Positions 53,185 to 62,444 of a stretch of DNA of 64,000 nt are shown piece by piece. The DNA comes from Nannochloris sp. 'desiccata' (lineage: Eukaryota; Chlorophyta; Trebouxiophyceae; Chlorellales; Chlorellaceae), in NCBI GenBank assembly GCA_019044685.2, contig JAGTXX020000007.1, positions 186,001 to 250,000 on the forward strand. The letters are read 5' to 3'. Positions within the stretch are counted from its first letter, which is position 1. The number at the start of each line of letters is the position of its first letter. A program made the translations under genes and the position numbers. The notes under the pieces were generated by a model, which was given only the letters and a program-made list of their open reading frames with translations, was not told the DNA's origin and did no database searches.

Positions 53185-54431
53185 TCAAGCTGAGGAACAC
53201 ATATAGCAAGCAAGACTATAAGACCCTGCCCAAAGGGAACATGTACCCACAACAGCAAGCCAGCAAGCATGTATAGGATACTTTCGAAGTCTATTAAAGG
53301 CTATAACGAGCCGTGCCTCCAAAGGTGGCTCTCTCTCTATGAAATTAATAGTATCATTATCGGTGCTATATCTTCTTGCTCTTTCATTTCTTCTACATAA
53401 AATAACAGGGAATAGATTGTTTAGTACTGGATCGTACACTTCATCATAAAATATTTCATCTTCTTGGTCTTGCATTCCGTGGAAGATCCCTTCTTCTTGG
53501 CAGCGGTAGCGGTAGTCGGCTGCAGCCCGGTAGGCACTTTGAATAACAGGAGTAAGCAAAGAAATGACTTTAATCATGATAATAATCGCAGTGAGGGATG
53601 TTCCCGGGTCAGTTACTTCCGCAGGAGGGGTAGGAATATAAGGAAACGGCACTACAACAGCCCAGGCAGAGTTTAAAATATAGTGAATGGGTGTAAATAA
53701 AGAGAGTGCAGACTTTGCAAGGTTCATTTTGCACAGCTCAGGCTCTGTGGTATATGATGCTATTGCAAGCAATAATTGCACGGCGAGAGTAGATAGAAAG
53801 TCCATGTGAATACCTATGCTCGAGGCATAAAAAACGAGACTTCTCGAAGCAAAGATCAAGATGCCTAGAATTCCAAGAGGATTTGTTTGAGCCCATCTTC
53901 GACCCAAGGAGCCTTCAGCGTTGACCAATTTCGTAATCAAGCGTTTAGAGGAAGGTGAAAGGACGAGAGCTAGCCGAGAGGTGTTGACAAACACTGTGTG
54001 ATGTTTGAAAAAGAATCGAGGGAAGAAAGCGGCAAAAAATATCGGGAGGGTTAATATAGTGAGGAGAAGCAGTTGAGGTATGCGTTCTATGGGCGAAAGG
54101 AAAGGCCACGCGCGATATGTACCGCCTAGACCAATCAAGAAGATCAAAAATGGAACTGCAAGAAGAAAGAAAAGGGAGAAAAGAATGAGGCGGCGGCGGC
54201 GGAGGGGGCAGGGGTAAGGTATTTATTAAAATTAGAAAGAGTTGGTGTAGTACTTGTACTTTGTTACTCTCAATAGGGAGCAAGAGTAGATAGATACATA
54301 CCTAGCACAGAATTGCCATTATGATTAATGTGACGTGTCCTATTCATTGGCACTTCGCTACGAGGTTGCTCATTTGATTGAGGTCTACCATAGTCTCTAT
54401 GCTCGCCGGCGGCGGGAGAGGGAAAATCCAT
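53185..54431 (-). CDS. Multipass membrane protein A of a tandem pair (unknown family)
   Basis: Exons 54431-54302 and 54155-53185, phase-1 intron; 366 aa. The N-terminal exon is hydrophilic (MDFPSPAAGEHRDYGRPQSN). Exon 2 starts with a hydrophobic stretch (VPFLIFLIGLGGTYRAW) and has about six or seven membrane helices, e.g. QLLLLTILTLPIFFAAFFP, MDFLSTLAVQLLLAIASYT and LTAIIIMIKVISLLTPVIQS, then an acidic loop (GMQDQEDEIFYDEVYDPVLN) and a last helix near the end (CWLAVVGTCSLWAGSYSLAC). It aligns along its length with protein B at 54981 (shared DFL.TLAVQL, GR/KKW..N.LG, GVSL/GTSL), same intron phase. Family unknown. Confidence 0.8.
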
Positions 54432-54980
54432 TGGAAAAAAGGTTGTCAAATCCGAAAGTTATTTATCCTAGAGTTAGAAGCCATGCATTTATATAAAGCC
54501 TTTGCTGACATATTAATCTCGAATTTTGAACTAAATACGAATCCGGCGGAAAAAACTCCGTATGCAGTATCTCGACCGTATCCTTCACTGCTAATTAAGG
54601 GAACTGACATCTGAGAATATGTTGATTTATTTAAAGGAGTTGCGGTAAAATGCCTCATTTGATCTCCCCAGCACTTGCTGTTGTCCGGCATCGTCCGTCT
54701 CTTTCTATTGGAGGCAAATAGCAGGAGCCACTTACAAGTAAGCATTAACAGATCAAAACAAAGCAAGAAAAACGATTCACGATTATATAGAGAAAGTGAT
54801 TAGAAAGCAGTTAGCGGGAACACAAATCCCATTTTATTCTATTTCATTTAAAGTAAAAGTATCCGATAGCAAAAAAAATTATCACCTGCCGCCACCCTCA
54901 GAGCCTCCCCGCCTTTGTAGGCCCGGCCACCTTTTCCTCCTGGTTCACCTTCAGCCCCAGTACTCTGTACCTTTTACCCT
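54432..54980. other. Spacer between the tandem membrane-protein genes
   Basis: 549 bp: promoter of gene A and 3' region of gene B, both minus strand. The frame at 54446-54766 shows no membrane or family features; not called. Confidence 0.4.
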
Positions 54981-56230
54981 TCACGCACACATCTTTTCTG
55001 CCGCTGCATAGCTTAGTGTCCACATTAAACAGCCTACAACAACAAATAACCACGCAGCGTGCGCTGGGAAACGGAGCACGTTCTGATAGCAAATACAAAT
55101 TTTAGCTGCTAGCGGAGGGCCTTTAAATTCAGAACCAGCAGTATTAGAAGGAAAAGGTGAAGACGCAGGCAGCAAATAATTATCAGTAGCAGACGTACCG
55201 GCGACGACACGGTTCTCGTTAGCGAGATTCTCAATTGAGTTTAGCATTGTCGTATATAAAGAAGCATTCCTTCTTCTCCTATTGAATCTCTCTATATAGT
55301 CAACGTCCTCGTCCTCGTCGTCGTCGTCGTCATAAGTAGTAGTATTGCTACTGGAATTGATATTTCTGTGACGTCGAGACGACATCAACCGCCGCTGCTG
55401 CCGAGCAGCATGCACCCAATATTCTTGACTTTCTCTAAATAGACTCTGAACCACCGGAAACCCTGCTGCACAGAACTGTACAAAGAGAGTTACCGCAAAT
55501 AACGATACGCCAGGGCGTATGACGTTGTGTGGTGGTAGTGGAGTCCAGAAAAATGGCATACACACTCCCCAAATTATTGAAAAAAAGGAATGAATGGCGT
55601 CGAGCCAAAGCAAAACTTCAGGTGTAGAAGCTATTCTCGCTGTACAAAGACCCAAATTAGTTGGCCAGGACGCTGCTCCGATGATTAATTGCACCGCTAG
55701 TGTAGGCAGAAAATCTAACGGCATTGCTATGGAACTTACACCGAGAATAAGACCTCGGGAGGAAAAAAGAACCAGACCTATGGCGCCAAGTCGATTTCGA
55801 CCCCATTTCTTAGAGAGCGAATTTTCAGCCAGCATCAGTCGTTTAATTAAAACTACAAACGATGGCATTAATGCTGCTGTGAACCTGCAGAGGATCAGAG
55901 CGGGGGTTCTATAACGCTCGTAACTGGATTTAGGGAGGACCGTGGTGGTGACGGCAGCAGTGATGATTGGAAAAGCGAGAATGACTTGGAGTCTTCGTTC
56001 TGTTGCGTTCATGTAGCGCCAACCACGGGCTAGAGAAAGTAGCAAGGCGATAAATAGAACGACTGCATTAAAAAAAAAAGTGGCAATAGAGTAAGTAAAA
56101 TATCAGCTGCCGACATAGCACTGCCATCCCTCACAGTCAACGAAATGTTTTAAATATACTTACTAAATATGCCATTTGGCTTCTTCATACGATGTTCAGG
56201 TGTCATATCGCTACGCTGTGCACGTGGCAT
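54981..56230 (-). CDS. Multipass membrane protein B of a tandem pair (unknown family)
   Basis: Exons 56230-56164 and 56062-54981, phase-1 intron in the same relative place as in gene A; 382 aa. Exon 1 is short and basic (MPRAQRSDMTPEHRMKKPNG). Exon 2 starts IVLFIALLLSLARGWRYMNA, parallel to gene A, and has LQVILAFPIITAAVTTTVLP, MPLDFLPTLAVQLIIGAASW, FFSIIWGVCMPFFWTPLPP and a terminal helix (AAWLFVVVGCLMWTLSYAAA). The loop before the last helix is longer than in A and has an Asp/Glu run (YDDDDDEDEDVDY). Tandem duplication is the simplest origin; identity is low, so it is old. Function unknown. Confidence 0.8.
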
Positions 56231-56989
56231 ACTCGGGGCAAAAGAGGGGTAGGCTAGCGAGCTAGCTCCCAGTGCTGCAACGTTGTTCAAGCGGAGAGGA
56301 ATTAAATAATCTGTTGATGAATCCAGAGAAAGGTTTTTGCAGGCCTAGAACCAGCTGGTGTTGTCACTATAGATTATGGTGTTGATTGAACAGTGGATAG
56401 CCAGAACAGTTTCGTTTGAACTCTTTTCTGGTCGTGCAAGGTGAATTATCAATTATGGCGACAATGTATTGAATTTGCGCTTCATAGGATGCGGCACTAA
56501 AAGCTGCAAAGCCTTTTCTTCTCATTCTAAGTGATGGTAAAACAAAAAGCAAAAGACTTCTTTGAACCTTTGAAATCAGATCTGTGAACTTTTCGCAATT
56601 CTGAAGAAAGGTTCCTTGGCAGATTGAGCAGTAAGCAGAACCGCTGACCCGTTATTGTTTAAATAAAATACCAAAAGATAGCAGCGAAATACGTCGCTAG
56701 ACAGTCGACCTACTGATATTTAGGCATTTGTAGCCTTCTCATCTGTCTGCGAGGGTCACCGCCGCACGGTCTTTAGACGGCTTCCCAGCTGAGCACCGTC
56801 CGGTTTCGACTAGTATAACCTCAATTTACCAGTTGACCGTTCATTCCAGGATTGGCTGACGTTGAGGATTTTGAAGAACTCTTCGTTGATTATATTGGAG
56901 CACGTGCCCTTGACAACCTCTAAGTACTGCTTGGTTGCGGCTGCCTATCCTTTAAATTGCTGGTCGTGGAAAACATTGTAGGGAAAGAG
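56231..56989. other. Spacer with possible orphan exon and GC-rich hairpins
   Basis: 759 bp between divergent genes. A stretch at 56850-56923 preceded by an acceptor-like CCAG reads LADVEDFEELFVDYIGARAL then DNL and a stop, and could be a last exon. A GC-richer part at 56744-56816 can form two short hairpins. A 52-codon minus frame lies at 56367-56525. None is strong enough to call as a gene. Confidence 0.35.
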
Positions 56990-58570
56990 ATGGCCAGCGG
57001 AGCAGCGAATTTGCAAGGCAGTATTCCCAATCAATTTCAAAACGATATCCAAGTAGACGAACAAGCACCAAAGCCTAAGAACGACGTAGCTATGGACCAT
57101 CAAGATAACGCAGATTTCAATGCTCTCGCAGAACAAGAACCCCATTTAACAGCAGAAGCACCAATGTCTTTACCCCTGAATGGAGGATTTCATCCCTCTG
57201 CTGGAACACAAGAACGTACAACTGCTGCTATGAATGCACCTATACTGCATCAGAATAACCCTAATTACTCTCCCTATGCTAGCCAGCTTGAACAGCATAC
57301 TGATACTTCTTCTCTCTCTCCCTTTCAAATGGCACCACCCCCCAGCAGCGGCATCCCAAATTTCTCAAAGCCTCCGCAAGTTGCTGGCCAATATTCTCAA
57401 CCTAAGAACAGCAGTTTAGATTCTGCAGCCAGTCAATCTCGTCGACACCATCTTTTACGTCATACCCTACCCTTTGAAGCTGTTGGAGCTAATGCTGTAC
57501 ACCATTTTGGTGTTACCAACGTGCCAGATGCTCTCCGAGCGGTGCAAAAAATGTCTCAACGAGATTTGCAACAAGCTTTTGAAAGGGTGTATAATGTGAA
57601 AAGTAGCAGTAATAATAATAATTGGCTTCGAAAGAAACTTGTCGAAGGTAAGGGAGCTATCAGAATAGCTCAATTCTCATACTGATCTATTAAAAGTCTA
57701 CATATAAATAATAATTTATATTCTCATTTACCACCCGTTCTTTCTTTTTTCCCGACAATGATGAACTCAATTATTTCTTCTTATTTATTTTTTCTGCAGC
57801 GTTGGTTCCTAAAGATGGCCCTAGCTCTGGAGATGCTGCTATCAATGCTATTTTGGATGAAATCATGATCAAGGGCCCTTCAGCTAAAAAGAGAGCCAAG
57901 GAAACCGCAGATGGCACCACCACTGGTGACGGCAGTGTTGATGGCAGGGTACCTCCACCTTACCCTCAACAAAAGCAACGCAAACAAAGTGTCGTCCGCC
58001 CCTCTCCTCTAGACACCTACCCAGGCTACCACGAGCCGGAAGAATACCTCCCTGGTTATGTAGAAGACACCGGACTGACTGCAGGCGGGCGACGAAAACG
58101 TCGTGCTGCAGCCGGCGTTGCAGCAGCAACTGCTGCAGTTCTTCGTGATCCAGACTTGGAAGAGATTGAAAAGGCAGATCTCCAACGTGCGTCTAGTGGA
58201 GAACAAGATCGACGTTATGGGACGGGAAACTCTGCAGCGACAGCGGCTGCGGTGACTGCCGCTGCCCGGGGCGGTCGGCAGGTCAGCGCTGCTGGCGATA
58301 ATAACGCTGTCAGGTATAATAATAGAGAGGGTGGTGGTGGAGGTGGTCAACATCATCCTTCTACTGGTCCTCGAGTTGAAGAACAGAGTCAGGACGCTAT
58401 AGCCAATGCGCTTCAAACTTTAACTCATTTGTTGTCGATCGCCGTCCGACAGGGCAAGGTGAACCCAGGTGGCAGCAGTAATGGTGGAATAGCTGGGGCT
58501 CTTGGCGCTTTTGGTGGTGGTGCCTCTGCTGCTAATGGGTGGGGTGATCATCAATACCTTCAGAGCTTGC

Positions 58571-58601
<31 letters not shown>

Positions 58602-59391
58602 TTATTACCAGCAACAGCAAGCAGCGGCGGCGGCGTTCGCAAGGCCTCTGCCTCCACAGGCACAGGCAGCTGATCCTTATGCGATGCTGCAGCAATATGC
58701 AGCTGCAAATGGAATGAGAGGACAAGGAGCTACTACTACTGTTGCTGCTCCTACTAATGCTGGTGGGGCTCCTGATACAAGGGCGCAACTGGTTGAAGCG
58801 TTAAGCGCAGCTGGAATTTTTGGTAAATTCGGTGGACAAAGGGCACAACACCAGCAAGCACAGGCACAAGCGCCCCCGACGCAACAACCTCCCTCTATAA
58901 CAGCAGCAGCCGCAGCAGCTGCAGCAGTTTCCAAGCAAAGGGGAGGTGGTGGTGGAGGAGGACAGCAGGACTCTGCGGCTTTGGACAGACTTTTGGCTTC
59001 ACTGGGTCAGCAACAGCAGGCTGTAGCACCGGCGGCAGTGGTGGCTCCTCCTGTGACTCGCCCTATTAACCCAGCAAACCCGTCTGCTTCTGAGCTTTTG
59101 CACCGTGCGTTAGCTGCTCATGCAGCTGCACACCAGCAACGCATTAACCCGCAGCAACCTCCTGCCGCTGCCGCAGCTCCTGCTCCTACCCCTACAGCTC
59201 CTATAAATGGAAGTGCCCCATCTGCACCGGTGCCTTATAACATCCCTGGAAGCAATTTCCCAATGGACCACATCTTAATGCAGCTTCTGCAGCAGCAAGC
59301 AGGTGCTCAAAAGCCTGCTGCGGGAAACCAACCTGGAGCTGGAGCAGCAGCACCACCAGCGGCAGCAGGTGAAGGCGCTGCTCAACAATAG
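56990..59391 (+). CDS. Nuclear-type polyQ protein with a helical SNN-WLRKKL module
   Basis: Exons 56990-57647 and 57800-59391, phase-1 intron; 749 aa. The frame extends upstream only through TTG, so ATG at 56990 is used. The one ordered-looking part is near 200-225: KMSQRDLQQAFERVYNVKSS, then NNNNWLRKKLVEALVPKDG across the intron. This reads like a small helix-turn-helix unit; I do not know its family. The rest is low complexity: a basic stretch (GGRRKRRAAA), Gly-rich, a run of nine Gln and more Gln-rich parts (YQQQQAAAAAF), Ala/Pro-rich end. Suggests a transcription-related or RNA-binding scaffold. If the intron is kept, the frame stops at 57685 giving a 231-residue form that ends just after the module. 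Confidence 0.78.
58571..58603 (+). repeat. (CAA)n coding repeat
   Basis: Pure CAA run encoding polyglutamine in the nuclear-type protein. CAA purity makes it prone to length change. Confidence 0.8.
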
Positions 59392-60593
59392 TCAACACAA
59401 GGAATAAAGTTACCTATAATGCTTCTTTTTATTCTTTCTTTCTTTCTCTCTTCTTCCGAAATACATAGGACTCTCTCTGCACTGCTGTGACTGCACCTTA
59501 CAAAATTGCGTTTACCTCCCCAAGTGGCGTGTTGCTTTTTTTCTTCCTTTCTTTTTCCCTTTCTATATTTCTTTATTTCTTACGAACATAGTATTCTTAG
59601 CTGTTGCATCAGTGCAGCTTTCCCTTTTTCTTCAAATACTTGGCCTCTTTCTCTTTACCCTGACCACCTTGAATACAACAACCACCCTTGAAGTTTAGCT
59701 TTCTGTTTTCTTTTTCTTCCATCATCATTGTTTCAATTTATAGAAGACGGCATTCAAGTCCTTTCTTACCTTGTGTCTGATTGCAAAAGAAAAAAAAAAT
59801 CAAAAAGCTTAGCAATGCGTGTGTCTGCAAGTTTATTGACTCTTTTTGTCTTTTTACTTCTACCCTCTTCTCTCCAGAGTCATTTTTTTTTTTTTTTTTT
59901 TTCCCGTCCCTTTCTACCCCCCAACCAAGACACTCATGATAATAGGGCATGACTATTGATAAATTCTCTTATTTCTCCTCTTTCTTCCTGGGTTTTTCTC
60001 TGTGTCCCCTTCGGCTGATTCTTTCTACCTCCGACCCTCTTCTTTTGTTGTTGAAAAAAAGGCATTAATCTCCCTCGTACCTCATTGTTTGTGCTCTCTC
60101 AGACCTTAACCGTAATTACTACATGTTCAGCTTTTTTCTTAACTCGACCCCGACTCAGGTACTATTCTTTATTTCCTTTTCTGAGAAGACTTAAATTTAA
60201 ATTTCTTCTCTACCTTTCCGCAACCCCGGGAAAATTTCGCCCCTTTTTTTCTTCTTCTTTGAATTCATGCTTCTCTTTATTGTACCCTTAGAAAAGGGGT
60301 TTTGTTAGCTTTTTTTTGTGCCTTTAATACCTCTATAGTGTAAGAGATAGGGAAATTAAAGAACTAGAGGTCAATCAGTCAGTCACTGCCTCGACGGCAA
60401 TGGAGGAAAGCGGGAGCATAGGAGAGAAGTAAAGGTTTGTGAATGAAACCCTACAGGGAAGCCTCGGTGTTTATTGTAGTTATATTTGAAATAAATAACC
60501 GTATAGAAGAGCTTGTGTCGGGGCTGCGATTCCAACGACTTGGTGATTGAATCTCATAATCTTTTATTGTGATCAAAGTAATTTGAGAACAAA
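59392..60593. other. Long pyrimidine-rich spacer before UPF0047
   Basis: About 1.2 kb, very T/C-rich on the plus strand (TTTCTTTCTTTC-type runs, T20 at 59883-59902). Short frames here are low-complexity chance ORFs. It holds the long 3' UTR of the polyQ gene and the UPF0047 promoter. Confidence 0.45.
59883..59902. repeat. Poly(T) homopolymer, 20 bases
   Basis: Uninterrupted T run in the pyrimidine-rich spacer. Confidence 0.9.
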
Positions 60594-61031
60594 ATGTGTG
60601 CTGCAGTGTGGAAACAACATGAAATCACTCTTCCTAGTTTCAAACGAGGATGCCACATAATTACAGATCTCATTACGAGAGAAATCGCTCCAAGCATCAA
60701 ACCCCTCTCCTCTGGCCTTTGTCACATTTTCATTAAACACACCAGCTGTAGTCTAACAATCAACGAAAACGCAGATCCGGATGTTCGCAAAGACATGGAG
60801 ACATTCTTCAATCTTGCCGTTCCTGAAGGTCATTCAGCTCCCTGGGTCCATAGAGACGAAGGACCGGACGATATGCCAGCGCACGTGAAAGCATCCATGA
60901 TGGGCAGCAGTTTGACCATCCCAATTACTCAGGGTCGATTGAATTTGGGTACCTGGCAAGGGGTGTGGCTGTGTGAGCATAGAGATAGCGGTGGAAGACG
61001 AAATATTGTCGTGACGGTGCAGGGGAGCTAG
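60594..61031 (+). CDS. UPF0047 (YjbQ) family protein
   Basis: 145 aa, one exon, the full usual length. Conserved motifs: RGCHIITDLITREI, GLCHIFIKHTSCSLTINENA, DPDVRKDMETFF, WVHRDEGPDDMPAHVKASMM, GSSLTIPITQGRLNLGTWQG and WLCEHRDSGGRRNIVVTVQG. The His and Glu/Asp residues of the trimeric metal-site fold are present (HTS, HRDEG, HVK, EHR). Bacterial YjbQ has weak thiamine-phosphate-synthase-like activity reported; the eukaryotic role is unknown. TGTAA at 61050 and 61086 are poly(A) candidates. Confidence 0.95.
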   Translation: MCAAVWKQHEITLPSFKRGCHIITDLITREIAPSIKPLSSGLCHIFIKHTSCSLTINENADPDVRKDMETFFNLAVPEGHSAPWVHRDEGPDDMPAHVKASMMGSSLTIPITQGRLNLGTWQGVWLCEHRDSGGRRNIVVTVQGS

Positions 61032-61069
61032 ATAATGAATACATTGCGCTGTAAAAGCGTGTACGGATA

Positions 61070-61074
61070 TTACA
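61070..61074 (-). terminator. Candidate TGTAA poly(A) signal of PEX22
   Basis: TTACA on the plus strand, so TGTAA on the minus strand, about 105 nt after the PEX22 stop. Confidence 0.35.
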
Positions 61075-61178
61075 TAGAAGAAAATTGTAAACAGAGATAA
61101 TCGAATGTTAATTAATAGCAAGACGAGTATTCACTTATATGAAATAAGATAAAAGCTAATGTAATTCTCTCTTGATTT

Positions 61179-62153
61179 CTAAGAAGAGAGAATTTTCATC
61201 GCGTGTTCAAAATTGTCCACAACAACGACACCAGTGCTGATACTTTCTTCCCCGCCTTCATTTTTAGAAAAGGAAGAAAGGTTTTGAACTTGTATCAACC
61301 GAGGAATAAACCGTTTCAACTGTTCTACTGTACTGCTATCTCCGTCAATATGTACCTCTGGCTCTATTTGTCTCACGAGAGACATTTTGCCAACGAGAGT
61401 TTCACAAAAAAGAAATCTTTGACTTTGAATTTGACCCTGGTTTGACCCCATGAGGCCGGAAAACTCGAGCGCAGCACGCACCGCAGCTTCTCCGATATCG
61501 TCAGAGACTTGGCATAGAATATAAACATTCGTATTGGCTAATAGAGAGCTACTAATGTCATTATCGCTACTGCAGCTACCACCCCCTTTGAGCATGGCTG
61601 CTTGTAGGGTGGCGATTGCACTATGGAGGACAGTAGCGCCTTCTGAAAAGGATTCAGGGTTTCTTTCCTCTAATAATACGCCTGGAGCTGAGATAGTTAC
61701 AGCGCGAATGCCTCCTCTTTGTGAACTTGCTGTCGCTGTTGTTGTTGCGGGAGGTGTCATCCCTGTTAGCTGTTGCATTCCACCTCCAGCTGCTTCTGTG
61801 TTTCTGTTGTTGGTGTTAGGGAGAGGAAGGCTCCTATTTGGTGGTGCGCCATGTTGATTGCGCTGTCCTTCTGGCGGGGCTATAGAAAGAAAGAAAGAAA
61901 ATAGTGAGAGGAGAAGGCAACGGAAAAAAAATCTTGGTGACGGCAACGTGGGAAATTTTGATGTAACTTACCAAAAAAGCCTTTGAGAAATAGTAGAGCG
62001 AACGCAGCAATGACAACGACAAGTAGTGTGCTCAGAAGCGATGACCCGTCGTCCTGCGAGGTAAGTATGAAGAGACATTCTTAAGCAAACATTCTCATGA
62101 AGATGCGATCGAAGAGAAAAAGAACATACCGAAAATATATCAGCCACGCTCAT
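61179..62153 (-). CDS. PEX22: Peroxin PEX22
   Basis: Peroxisomal membrane anchor for the ubiquitin-conjugating enzyme PEX4, needed to recycle the import receptor PEX5. Three exons: 62153-62130 (MSVADIFS), 62053-61972 and 61879-61179; 268 aa. Exon 2 encodes the transmembrane anchor (LLSTLLVVVIAAFALLFLKG). After a low-complexity linker the PEX4-binding domain is recognisable against plant PEX22: ITISAPGVLLEERNPESFSE, NVYILCQVSDDIGEAAVRAA, LEFSGLMG, RFLFCETLVGKMSLVRQIEP, EVHIDGDSSTVEQLKRFIPR and a final VDNFEHAMKILSS. Unspliced reading would start inside an intron and give a false signal peptide. Confidence 0.9.
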
Positions 62154-62444
62154 TTGTGAGACGTTATAATCTGAGTTTGTAGGATTCGTGATTTAAATTA
62201 GCATCGCTGTTCTCTAGCTCGGCTATTAAAGCTCAAAGGCCGGCCATCAAAAAACAGTGGAAGTGGGTGGTTTATTGACAATTTCAATGACTATAATTTA
62301 GTTGAAAAGATATGAATTAACAGTGACGCATAGACGTTATGTCATAAACGTACCATGGCCCCTTGAAATTGCTGAATATTCAAATATTTTATCGTTAGAT
62401 CACAATCATAATCCATTCGTTGCCAATAGTTATTAACCTAAACG

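Noticed and set aside
56745..56815. tRNA-like D-arm (GCTCAGCTGGGA) on the minus strand
   Set aside because: No T-arm/B-box and no acceptor stem at the right distance.
61880..61946. Signal peptide MPSPRFFFRCLLLSLFSFFL for PEX22
   Set aside because: This is intron sequence; splicing from the real anchor exon gives the known PEX22 layout.
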